Shown here piece by piece: positions 5,568 through 12,327 of a stretch of DNA of 16,224 nucleotides. The stretch is taken from positions 1 to 16,224 of the forward strand of contig JAFPVN010000294.1 in NCBI GenBank assembly GCA_017395275.1, in the 5' to 3' direction. The stretch is from Candidatus Methanomethylophilaceae archaeon. Lineage in GTDB: Archaea > Thermoplasmatota > Thermoplasmata > Methanomassiliicoccales > Methanomethylophilaceae. Made by a program: the position numbers and the translations under genes. Each line of letters begins with the position of its first letter. Position 1 is the first letter of the stretch. The notes beneath the pieces were generated by a model that made no database searches, had not been told where the DNA came from, and saw only the letters and a list, made by a program, of their open reading frames with translations.

Positions 5568-6497
5568 TCATATCTTTCTCATGAATCCGAGGTTCGGCTC
5601 GTAGATCTGACCCTCGTTCATCAGCTCGTCCAGCAGGGTCTCGACGGCATCTGCGGAGATGCCCTTCTCGGAGGCCTTCCTCTCGATCTCGTCCCTGGGG
5701 GCACCCTTGGAACCGGTGTCGAACTCCTCCACGAGGCCGAGGATGAACTCCTTCTGGTCGAAGGCGTCCATGCCGCTGTCGTCGCTGCCGGGCAGGGTCT
5801 CCTGCTGCGGTGCTGGCTGGATCTCGTCGCGGAAGTCCGATGCGTCCTCGGGGAGCCCGAAGTCGATGTCCTTGCCGGGCAGGATCTGCCTGAGTGCGGA
5901 CTGGAGCATCTTGGCGTACCTCTGTGACTCGGGACGGTCGTAGTGGTCCAGCGCCCTGACGATGCCGTCGGCCTCCGACTCGGTCATGCCCTTCTCCTGC
6001 AGCTCCTTGACGGACGCCTCGGGGAAGGTGAGAGCGGTCCTTACGAGGTTGAGCCTCCTCCAGAGGTCCTTGGCGGTGTCCAGCAGCCACGCGTTGTACG
6101 TGTCCTCGTCGATGCGGACGATCCTCTCGGGCCTGAGGTTGACATAGGTCCTGTCCTCGTTGTTGGTCCATGTCCTGATCTTCGCCACCACGCCGACGTA
6201 GGGCTCCTCGCCCTCGTCGATGTCCGCGATGGCCGCGGCGGCCTCGGGCTGGAACCTCCCGGCCTGCAGGTAGAAGTTGCCCGTGACGTCCTTGACGACG
6301 GCGTTCCATATGGGCTCGCTGTCCGTTCCCTTCATGGACTTCTCAGTGAGCTTCCCTGCGACGAACACCCTGTTGAGCATAAGACCCAGAGGTGTGATCA
6401 GATACGACGGTGCAGCCTCGTCGTCCCCCTTGATCTCGAGGGACGATCCCGCTATCTCGCCGGCGAAGGTCCTGAATGCCACTTCCCTTGCGTTCAC
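5568..6497 (-). CDS. RPA-associated protein (RPAP, COG3390 type) with C-terminal winged helix
   Basis: The 309-residue protein begins at a GTG (6497), with GGAGG seven bases upstream inside the end of rpa. The genes overlap by four bases (GTGA), so they are translationally coupled. The N-terminus NAREVAFRTF followed by APSYLITPLGLMLNRVFVAGKLTEK, and later FYLQAGRFQPEA and TYVNLRPERI, match archaeal RPAP proteins. These contain an OB fold, are encoded beside RPA and form complexes with it in haloarchaea. A middle helical part (about 125-215) and a disordered Pro/Gln/Asp stretch (about 218-247) lead to a C-terminal winged-helix-like domain (about 249-309: QKEFILGLVEE, then VETLLDELMNEGQIYEPNLGFMRKI). 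The last piece reminds me of the winged helix at the C-terminus of archaeal MCM. The role is ssDNA handling in replication and repair. Confidence 0.9.
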   Translation of the reverse strand: MNAREVAFRTFAGEIAGSSLEIKGDDEAAPSYLITPLGLMLNRVFVAGKLTEKSMKGTDSEPIWNAVVKDVTGNFYLQAGRFQPEAAAAIADIDEGEEPYVGVVAKIRTWTNNEDRTYVNLRPERIVRIDEDTYNAWLLDTAKDLWRRLNLVRTALTFPEASVKELQEKGMTESEADGIVRALDHYDRPESQRYAKMLQSALRQILPGKDIDFGLPEDASDFRDEIQPAPQQETLPGSDDSGMDAFDQKEFILGLVEEFDTGSKGAPRDEIERKASEKGISADAVETLLDELMNEGQIYEPNLGFMRKI

Positions 6498-8521
6498 ATC
6501 AATGCCTCCTGTACCTCGCCGAGCAGTTTTTCCGCCTCGGCGTTTATGTCCCTGTCCTCGGGCGCGGCATCCGTCACGATCATGGACGGTCCGTACTCGT
6601 CGCTCATGACGTTCCCGCGGAAGGTCACGTTCCTCATTAGAATGCGCTCGCCCAGCAGTTTGGGGACGCTGCTCTCGCCGTTCTCGGCGGCGTATTCCTG
6701 TGCGTCCGAAAGCGAGATGCCGGTGAGCTTCTCGGTGACGTCGCGGTTGACGATGGCACCCATCGCCCCCGTCCCGTCGTCTATGATTATCTTCATCCTC
6801 AGGTCGGCAACGGGTTCCACCGTGCCGTGGGTGAGGCACTCGTTGGAGAGTATGGAGCGCTTGCACTCGGGGCATCTCTTTATGATCCCGCTCCCGGCGC
6901 GTATGTCCAGAACGGTCCCGGTGACTGACATGTCCAGTCCCCCTCCGGTCCTGGTGATCTCCCCAACGGTCTTCTGCGATGCCGCCGCGGCCGAAAGGTC
7001 GCCGAAGGTGTCGTCGATCTTGTCGACGGCGGACCTGTCGCCGATGTTCAGCTGGGGGATCCCTTTCCATCCGCGGATGTAGGCGTTCTCGATGCGCACG
7101 GCGTCCCCCTCGGCGAGGCCGAAGTCGTTCCATGCGGAGAACTGTATCTTCCCGGTCTCATCCGCGATGAGTCCGGACCAGACCTGCTTGTCCTCTCCCC
7201 TCGAATTGATGGTCCTGTTCTCCACGGAGAGGATCTTACCGGAGACGGTGAGGCTCCCGATGCCCTCCCTGAGGTCGCAGATCTTGGCGACCGAGGAGCT
7301 GTATGCGATGGGCTTGGGCTCCGCCGCGGAGATCTCGACGTCCTCCTTCGTCACGGTGCACCTGTTGCCCAGGTTGATCTGTATCCTGTCGTTCCAGAGC
7401 TTTGTGTAGGCGTTGCTCACAAGGTAGACGCATCCGGTCTCCATGTCGAGGCTTCCCCCCTCCCATGCGGTGAAGGCCGCCGATCCGGTCTCGTCCCCGA
7501 GCACACCGGAGATGATGGTCCTGGGCTCTCCCTTGATCGTGACGTCCTTCTTCTCCGCCGAGATCACCTTGGCGAGGATGTCAACGTTGCTCTCGCTTCC
7601 GGTGAGCTCGCCGATCTTCTTCTTCTCGCCGGGCGCCTGCACGGCGGGCTTGGGCTGTATGACGGGGGCGGACGTGGTGACGATGTCCTTGTCGATGGGC
7701 TCCACGGTTCCCCTGTTGCCTATGTTGACCTGCACCTGGTCGTTCCAGAGTTTGGTGTATGCTCCCTTCAGGGCGTAGCAGCATCCGTCGGCCATGTCCA
7801 CGCCGTCCGCGTTCCAGACGGTGAACTGCGCGGTACCGGTCTCGTCCCCTACGATTCCGGAGATGATCTCCCTGCTCTCGCCCCTGATGGCGACGGTCTT
7901 CCTCTCCGCTACAATGGCCTTCACCTCGAGGTCAACGCTGGGCTCGCTCCCAGTCAGGTCCGCGATCTTCATCTTCACGCCTGCCGAGACCTGTCCCGCG
8001 GGGCGGTTGGCGGAGACGTCGAGGGTGACGTTCTCCTTGGAGATCGCCCCCTGGTTGCCGATGTTGATCTGGACCCTGTCGTTCCATTTCTTGGTGTAGG
8101 CGTTCTTGAACATGTATGTGGCGTTCTGTTCCAGCTCGCAGTGCTCCCCGTCCCATACGGTGAACTGCGCCGTGCCGGTCTCGTCGCCGAGGGTACCCGA
8201 CAGGAGGTGTCTCATCGTTCCCTTGATGGTGACCGTCTTCTTCTCGACGTACACGACCTTGGCGAGTATGTCGACCCTGTTCTCGTTGCCGAGCAGGTCC
8301 GCGATCTTCTTCTGGACGTGGTCCGCGGTGACGAAGGAAACGTCGGTGGCGGGACCCATGCCATACTTCTTGAGTATGGCATCCCTGATACGCCTGGTGT
8401 CCTCGATCCTGTACACGTTGGCGTACGTGCTAACCTGCTGTTCGATGTCCTCTCTCGAGGCCTTTCCTTCAAGCACCTTTGTCAGTTCTTCTACGATAGG
8501 TGTCAGTTGTTCGTATTCCAT
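6494..8521 (-). CDS. rpa: Replication protein A, single-stranded DNA-binding protein with five OB folds and a zinc finger
   Basis: The 675-residue protein binds ssDNA in replication, repair and recombination. A helical N-terminal piece (1-60) is followed by four tandem OB folds at about 71-168, 183-280, 301-398 and 412-505. The first three share near-identical blocks: GDETGT/S at 112, 225 and 342, and YTK-x-WND at 142, 255 and 372. The fourth has diverged (IADETGKIQF, then GWKGIPQLNIG). The fifth OB (about 517-655) carries the zinc finger C550-x2-C553-x8-C562-x2-H565, typical of the last OB in euryarchaeal RPA. Single-chain RPAs with four or five OB folds are known from Methanocaldococcus and Methanothermobacter. 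The ATG at 8521 has GGAGG seven bases upstream. It is first in a two-gene operon with RPAP and divergent from purP. Confidence 0.96.
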   Translation of the reverse strand: MEYEQLTPIVEELTKVLEGKASREDIEQQVSTYANVYRIEDTRRIRDAILKKYGMGPATDVSFVTADHVQKKIADLLGNENRVDILAKVVYVEKKTVTIKGTMRHLLSGTLGDETGTAQFTVWDGEHCELEQNATYMFKNAYTKKWNDRVQINIGNQGAISKENVTLDVSANRPAGQVSAGVKMKIADLTGSEPSVDLEVKAIVAERKTVAIRGESREIISGIVGDETGTAQFTVWNADGVDMADGCCYALKGAYTKLWNDQVQVNIGNRGTVEPIDKDIVTTSAPVIQPKPAVQAPGEKKKIGELTGSESNVDILAKVISAEKKDVTIKGEPRTIISGVLGDETGSAAFTAWEGGSLDMETGCVYLVSNAYTKLWNDRIQINLGNRCTVTKEDVEISAAEPKPIAYSSSVAKICDLREGIGSLTVSGKILSVENRTINSRGEDKQVWSGLIADETGKIQFSAWNDFGLAEGDAVRIENAYIRGWKGIPQLNIGDRSAVDKIDDTFGDLSAAAASQKTVGEITRTGGGLDMSVTGTVLDIRAGSGIIKRCPECKRSILSNECLTHGTVEPVADLRMKIIIDDGTGAMGAIVNRDVTEKLTGISLSDAQEYAAENGESSVPKLLGERILMRNVTFRGNVMSDEYGPSMIVTDAAPEDRDINAEAEKLLGEVQEALM
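7371..8110 (-). repeat. Tandem OB-domain repeats inside rpa (DNA level)
   Basis: The C-terminal strand of OB folds 1, 2 and 3 is encoded by closely similar DNA near 8069-8108, 7721-7768 and 7371-7415, each including TGGAACGAC. The GDETG blocks upstream repeat with the same spacing, about 339 and 351 nt between copies. The pattern shows internal duplication of one OB domain, still visible in nucleotides; the fourth OB shares protein pattern but little DNA. Confidence 0.7.
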
Positions 8522-8749
8522 TCACATGCCTCCTCGGCAGGGCCGAAAGGGTCGATTTTCGTTATACTTGCGGCACTAATAAGGCTATCGACTAACTGTA
8601 GCGCTAACTCGTCCGCGGTCCGGGACGCCCTCCATGTGCCAGACATCCCAAAAAATGACGGCGTACATGCTGGCTCTTCGTCCTTTTCCGACCCTTTTCG
8701 TGACCCAGCGTTACCATAAACCATTTATTTATGAAAACAATCAACAGGC
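8522..8749. promoter_or_regulatory. Divergent rpa / purP promoter region
   Basis: This 228-nt interval is the longest without a convincing gene. For rpa (minus) the strand reads AAGTATAAC at 8562-8569, giving a leader of about 18 nt with GGAGG. For purP (plus) an A/T-rich block with CATAAACC and CATTTATTTATG spans 8714-8732, close enough to the ATG at 8750 for a leaderless or very short-leader mRNA. Between them are a direct repeat CTAACT (8592-8597 and 8604-8609) and an 8-nt palindrome TAGCGCTA (8599-8606). A 73-codon minus-strand frame crosses the interval, but it reads across both promoters and resembles nothing, so I do not call it. Confidence 0.5.
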
Positions 8750-9823
8750 ATGGTTCCCAAAAGCAAGATCGACGCGATCCTCAGCGGCTACGACCCCGAG
8801 GACATAACACTCGCAACGATGTGCTCGCATTCTTCCTTACAGATTTTCCACGGCGCCAGGAAGCTGGGCTTCAAGACCCTCGGACTGACGATCACCCACG
8901 ACACCAGGTACTACGACGCGTTCCCGCTGGCCAAGCCCGACGAGATCATCAAGTACAAGAGCTTCGAGGACATGGAATCCAAGGTCGACGACCTTATCGC
9001 GAAGAATGTCATCATCATACCCCACGGATCGTTCGTGGAGTACATGGGATCCGAGAGGTTCGGGGACTACCCCGTGCCCACGTACGGGAACCGCGCCGTC
9101 CTCAACTGGGAATCCGACAGGGACAAGCAGAGGAAATGGATCACCTCCGCGGGCGTCAAGATGCCCCAGCTCTTCAAGGACCCCAGGGAGATCAACGAGC
9201 CCGTCATGGTCAAGTACCACGGGGCCAAGGGCGGAAGGGGATTCTTCATCGCCAAGGACTACCCGGACTTCAAGCAGTCCATCGACAACACCCAGCCCTA
9301 CACCATCCAGGAGTACTGCCTCGGAACCAGGTACTACCTGCACTTCTTCTACTCGCCGTTCAAGACCGACGGCTACCGCGTGAAGCAGGGCGGAAGCCTC
9401 GAGCTGCTGTCGATCGACAGGCGCGACGAGTCCAACATCGACGAGCTGTACAAACTGGGAAGCATCGAGGACGCGAAGAGATACGGCATGATGCCCTCCT
9501 TCGTGGTCACCGGCAACGTGCCCGTCGTCATCAGGGAGTCGCTGCTCCCCAAGGCCTTCGACATGGCCGAGAAGATCGTCAACCGCTCCTACGACCTGTT
9601 CGGAGGCATGTGGGGTCCGTTCTGCCTCGAGACCGTCGTCACCGACAAGCTGGAGTTCAAGGTGTTCGAGATCTCCACCAGGATCGTCGCAGGGACCAAC
9701 CCGTTCATCTCGGGATCTCCCTACGCAGACCTCATCTACCCCGGCCTCAGCACCGGAGGAAGGATCGGACTGGAGCTCAAGAACGCGCTCAAGGACGGTC
9801 CCTTCAAGGACCTGATGTCCTGA
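8750..9823 (+). CDS. purP: Formate-dependent AICAR formyltransferase/ligase PurP (FAICAR synthetase)
   Basis: The 357-residue protein is archaeal PurP. It uses ATP and free formate to convert AICAR to FAICAR, the ninth step of inosinate synthesis, in place of the folate-dependent PurH transformylase. It is an ATP-grasp enzyme. Signature blocks are TLATMCSHSSLQIFHGAR (20-37), the glycine-rich loop HGAKGGRG (157-164), QEYCLGTRYYLHFFYSP (187-203), where the conserved QEY segment enters the active site, and the catalytic-region block FEISTRIVAGTN (306-317). Length is normal. The start is placed at the first ATG, which has no clear ribosome site but a TATA block about 25 nt ahead. It stands alone between the divergent rpa operon and a separate promoter for the next aminotransferase. 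Use of formate rather than formyl-folate fits a methanogen-like C1 metabolism. Confidence 0.97.
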   Translation: MVPKSKIDAILSGYDPEDITLATMCSHSSLQIFHGARKLGFKTLGLTITHDTRYYDAFPLAKPDEIIKYKSFEDMESKVDDLIAKNVIIIPHGSFVEYMGSERFGDYPVPTYGNRAVLNWESDRDKQRKWITSAGVKMPQLFKDPREINEPVMVKYHGAKGGRGFFIAKDYPDFKQSIDNTQPYTIQEYCLGTRYYLHFFYSPFKTDGYRVKQGGSLELLSIDRRDESNIDELYKLGSIEDAKRYGMMPSFVVTGNVPVVIRESLLPKAFDMAEKIVNRSYDLFGGMWGPFCLETVVTDKLEFKVFEISTRIVAGTNPFISGSPYADLIYPGLSTGGRIGLELKNALKDGPFKDLMS

Positions 9824-9859
9824 TCTGGGTCATTCCATTCCAGACGACCGTTCCATCCT

Positions 9860-9897
9860 GACGGCCGTAGGGCCGTCCCGCCGGGCCTCGGAGGTCC
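9860..9897 (+). terminator. Two hairpins after purP, possible terminator
   Basis: The first hairpin is a perfect 7-bp stem GACGGCC (9860-9866) / GGCCGTC (9871-9877). The second, at 9883-9897, is a 6-bp stem with one G-U pair and a 3-nt loop. They begin 37 nt after the purP stop and end before the next promoter. No T-tract follows, so termination is less certain than at the other hairpins in the window. Confidence 0.4.
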
Positions 9898-9922
9898 AGA
9901 CGCCTCCTATCCATCCCCTACC

Positions 9923-9932
9923 CATATATAGG
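9923..9932 (+). promoter_or_regulatory. TATA box for the aspartate-type aminotransferase gene
   Basis: CATATATAGG stands out in a GC-rich interval. Its centre lies about 46 nt before the ATG at 9973, giving transcription from about 9953 and a leader near 20 nt that contains AGGTGA about four bases before the ATG. Confidence 0.6.
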
Positions 9933-9972
9933 TCCGTGCAGTTCGGATTCGCATTGGAAACTAGGTGACGAA

Positions 9973-11133
9973 ATGCAGGTATCACAGAGACTTCAGGAAA
10001 TCCCCCCGTCGGGGACAGTGGCGATCTCGAACCTCGTCAATCAGATGAAGGGAGAGGGGATCGATATCATCTCCTTCTCCGTCGGAGAGCCCGACTTCAA
10101 CACCCCCGGGAACATTGTGGACGCATGCGAGAAGTCCCTCAGGTCGGGATTCACCCATTACACCCCGTCCATGGGGATACCCGAGCTCAGGAAAGCCATC
10201 GCGGAGTCCGTGAAGGCCAAGAACGGCATACCCTGCGAGGCCAAGAACGTCCTCGTCACCCCCACCAAGCAGGCGCTCTTCATGATTGCGCTGGCATACC
10301 TGGATCCTGGGGACGAGGTCATCCTCCCCGACCCGTCGTGGGTCTCCTACGAGGCGCACATCAGGATGTGCGGGGCGGTACCCAAGTACGTCACCACCGA
10401 CTTCTCGGACGGCTTCGTCATCGACCCCGCGAAGGTCGAGGCGGCCGTCACCCCCAAGACCAAGATGATCGTCATCAACTCCCCGTCCAACCCCACTGGA
10501 TGCGTCCAGCCCGAGAGCACCCTGAAGGGAATCGCCGACATCGCCAAGGATAAGGACCTCATGGTGATGACCGACGAGATCTACGAGAACATCATCTACG
10601 ACGGCGCCAAACACTACTCCATCGCGGCAATGCCCGACATGTTCGACAGGACCATCACCGTCTCCGGTCTCTCCAAGACCTACGCCATGACCGGCTGGAG
10701 GATCGGATGGATGATCGCGCCCGAGGCCGACATCAAGGCCGTGAACAAGCTCCAGTCGCACTCGGTCACCTGCTGCACCTCGTTCACACAGCCCGCCGCA
10801 CTCGAGGCCATCAGGGGCCCCCAGGAGGACAAGGTCAAGATGGTGGCGCAATTCAAAAAGCGCCGCGACCTCGCGCTGGACCTCATCTCCGAAATCCCGG
10901 GACTCGAATGCTATGTGCCAGGTGGCGCGTTCTATCTGTTCCCCAAGTTCTCCGCGAAGATCAGCTCCCACGAGCTGGCGGAGAAGTTCCTCATGGAGGG
11001 ACACGTCGCGGTCACCCCCGGAAGGGCCTTCGGACCCGCGGGCGAGGGATTCTTCAGACTCTCCTACGCAGCATCCGAGGACGACATCGTCGAGGGACTG
11101 GGCAGGATCAAGAAGGTCCTCGGTTCCCTCTGA
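9973..11133 (+). CDS. Class I/II pyridoxal-phosphate aminotransferase, probable aspartate aminotransferase
   Basis: The 386-residue protein is a complete fold-type I aminotransferase of the AspAT Ib/Igamma type. SVGEPDFNTP (36-45) and FTHYTPSMGIPELRKAI (60-76) are near the N-terminus. NPTG is at 173-176 and DEIY at 201-204, where Asp201 contacts the PLP ring nitrogen. The Schiff-base lysine is K235 in SGLSKTYAMTGWRIGW, and the alpha-carboxylate-binding arginine is R362 in FFRLSY. Residues VTPTKQAL (95-102) replace the more usual TNGGKQAL-like turn. The likely reaction is aspartate plus 2-oxoglutarate to oxaloacetate plus glutamate, but relatives also use aromatic or branched-chain substrates and sequence alone does not decide. 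AGGTGA lies before the start. The unit has its own TATA box and ends at a strong hairpin, so it is separate from the serine operon downstream. Confidence 0.93.
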   Translation: MQVSQRLQEIPPSGTVAISNLVNQMKGEGIDIISFSVGEPDFNTPGNIVDACEKSLRSGFTHYTPSMGIPELRKAIAESVKAKNGIPCEAKNVLVTPTKQALFMIALAYLDPGDEVILPDPSWVSYEAHIRMCGAVPKYVTTDFSDGFVIDPAKVEAAVTPKTKMIVINSPSNPTGCVQPESTLKGIADIAKDKDLMVMTDEIYENIIYDGAKHYSIAAMPDMFDRTITVSGLSKTYAMTGWRIGWMIAPEADIKAVNKLQSHSVTCCTSFTQPAALEAIRGPQEDKVKMVAQFKKRRDLALDLISEIPGLECYVPGGAFYLFPKFSAKISSHELAEKFLMEGHVAVTPGRAFGPAGEGFFRLSYAASEDDIVEGLGRIKKVLGSL

Positions 11134-11148
11134 AACCCCAGATAAACA

Positions 11149-11182
11149 CGCGGGCGCGTCGCATTATCCTGACGCGCCCGCG
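11149..11182 (+). terminator. Strong 12-bp hairpin after the aspartate-type aminotransferase gene
   Basis: A perfect 12-bp stem, 11149-11160 with 11171-11182 (CGCGGGCGCGTC and its complement), encloses a 10-nt loop. It lies 15 nt after the stop codon and is followed by ATTACCTTATTAAG. It is the longest perfect inverted repeat I found in the window. It also sits immediately upstream of the TATA box of the next operon, so transcription from upstream would be blocked before that promoter. Confidence 0.65.
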
Positions 11183-11188
11183 CATTAC

Positions 11189-11197
11189 CTTATTAAG
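11189..11197 (+). promoter_or_regulatory. TATA box for the serine operon
   Basis: CTTATTAAG is centred about 63 nt before the ATG at 11257. The expected start point is about 11219-11220, giving a leader of about 37 nt. GAGGGA lies six bases before the ATG (11247-11252). Confidence 0.5.
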
Positions 11198-11218
11198 TAG
11201 TTCCGCATTCCCCCAAAA

Positions 11219-11232
11219 GTACGCTAGCGTAC
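11219..11232. promoter_or_regulatory. Perfect 14-bp palindrome at the predicted serine-operon start point, candidate operator
   Basis: GTACGCTAGCGTAC reads the same on both strands with no spacer. It begins where transcription should start, 26 nt after the centre of the TATA box, and lies within the leader. A dimeric repressor bound here would block initiation or early elongation. The regulator is unknown. Confidence 0.5.
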
Positions 11233-11256
11233 ATACAATCAAGACAGAGGGAACAG

Positions 11257-12327
11257 ATGGGCAGACAGTTATTCACCGTAGGACCGGTCCACGTAGAGGC
11301 GGACAGCCTCATGGCGCAGACCAAACCGATGATCACACACAGGTGCAAGGAGTACAAGGCTCTCCACGGAGCGATCGTGGAGAAGATCAGGAAGGCACTG
11401 TGCACCGACGACGACGTATTCCTCGTCGGAGGATCCGCGACGGTCCTCATCGAGGGCTCCATCAGGAACGGAGTCGCCAACAGGTCCCTCGGGATGACCA
11501 ACGGTTCCTTCGGGAACAGGTTCATCGAGTGCGGTACCGCCAACGGCAAGGACGTCGTCGAGGTCAAGGTCCCCTGGGGAAAGGCCATCAAGCCCGCGGA
11601 CATCGAGGGCAAGGTCGGAAAGGACATCGAGGCAGTCCACTGGGTCAGCAACGAGTCCTCCACCGGTGTGCTCAGCGACAGCGTCGCTCTCGCGGAGTGC
11701 GTCAGGGCGCAGAACCCCGATGCGCTGATCATGGTCGATGCGGTCACGTCCGCATTCGCGGCAGACCTCAACCTCCCGAAGCTCCAGCCCGATGCGCTGC
11801 TCTTCGGTACGCAGAAAGCCCTCGCCCTCCCGCCGGGACTGGCGATCGGCATCGTCAGCGACAGGATCCTCGAGAAGTCCAAGGACATGAAGAACAAGGG
11901 ATTCTACACCGATTTCGTCAAGCTCAAGAAGAATGCGGACGACAACTACGCACTCACCACGCCCCCTGTCTCGCTGTTGTACGCATTGGACTACCAGCTG
12001 GACCGCATCCTCGCGGAGGGTATGCAGGCCCGCTACAGAAGGCACGACGAGATGGCCAAGATGGTCCAGGACTGGGCCGACAGGAAGATGAACGGACTGT
12101 TCCCCGAGGAGGGATACCGTTCCAAGACCATCGGCGTCATCAACCGCGGCGACCTGGACTTCGATGCGTTCCACGCCGCGCTCAAGCAGAAAGGTTTCGA
12201 GATCTCGAACGGCTACGGAGAGGTCAAATCCAGCACGTTCAGGATCGGTCACATGGGGGACATCACCCCCGCCAAGCCCAAAGGGCTTCTGGCAGCAATG
12301 GATGAAGTATTGGAGGAGATGCAATGA
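11257..12327 (+). CDS. Class V aminotransferase, probable phosphoserine aminotransferase of the archaeal type
   Basis: The 356-residue protein belongs to the alanine-glyoxylate / serine-pyruvate type of class V aminotransferases. FTVGPVHV (6-13) begins the protein; the cofactor phosphate loop region is GGSATVLIEGSIRN (58-71); NGSFGNRF is at 82-89; STGVL is at 135-139; the PLP-contacting Asp161 lies in VDAVTS; and the Schiff-base lysine K187 is in GTQKALALPPG. The gene overlaps serA by four bases (ATGA), so the two are translationally coupled. A class V enzyme of this type in Methanocaldococcus (MJ0959) is reported to act as phosphoserine aminotransferase, so the serA linkage makes conversion of phosphohydroxypyruvate to phosphoserine the best guess. 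Alanine-glyoxylate or serine-glyoxylate activity cannot be excluded. It is the first gene of the operon, under a palindrome-bearing leader. Confidence 0.9.
   Translation: MGRQLFTVGPVHVEADSLMAQTKPMITHRCKEYKALHGAIVEKIRKALCTDDDVFLVGGSATVLIEGSIRNGVANRSLGMTNGSFGNRFIECGTANGKDVVEVKVPWGKAIKPADIEGKVGKDIEAVHWVSNESSTGVLSDSVALAECVRAQNPDALIMVDAVTSAFAADLNLPKLQPDALLFGTQKALALPPGLAIGIVSDRILEKSKDMKNKGFYTDFVKLKKNADDNYALTTPPVSLLYALDYQLDRILAEGMQARYRRHDEMAKMVQDWADRKMNGLFPEEGYRSKTIGVINRGDLDFDAFHAALKQKGFEISNGYGEVKSSTFRIGHMGDITPAKPKGLLAAMDEVLEEMQ

Noticed and set aside
5943..7082. 379-codon plus-strand frame opposite RPAP and rpa
   Set aside because: It is antisense to two coupled, well-supported genes and crosses their junction; no family features.
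8503..8724. 73-codon minus-strand frame in the rpa-purP interval
   Set aside because: It overlaps the rpa start and both promoter elements. It has no ribosome site and no recognisable pattern.
10707..12305. 532-codon plus-strand frame bridging two aminotransferase genes
   Set aside because: It runs out of frame through both PLP enzymes, through the 12-bp hairpin and through the promoter between them. The protein is low-complexity Arg/Gly/Gln and matches nothing.
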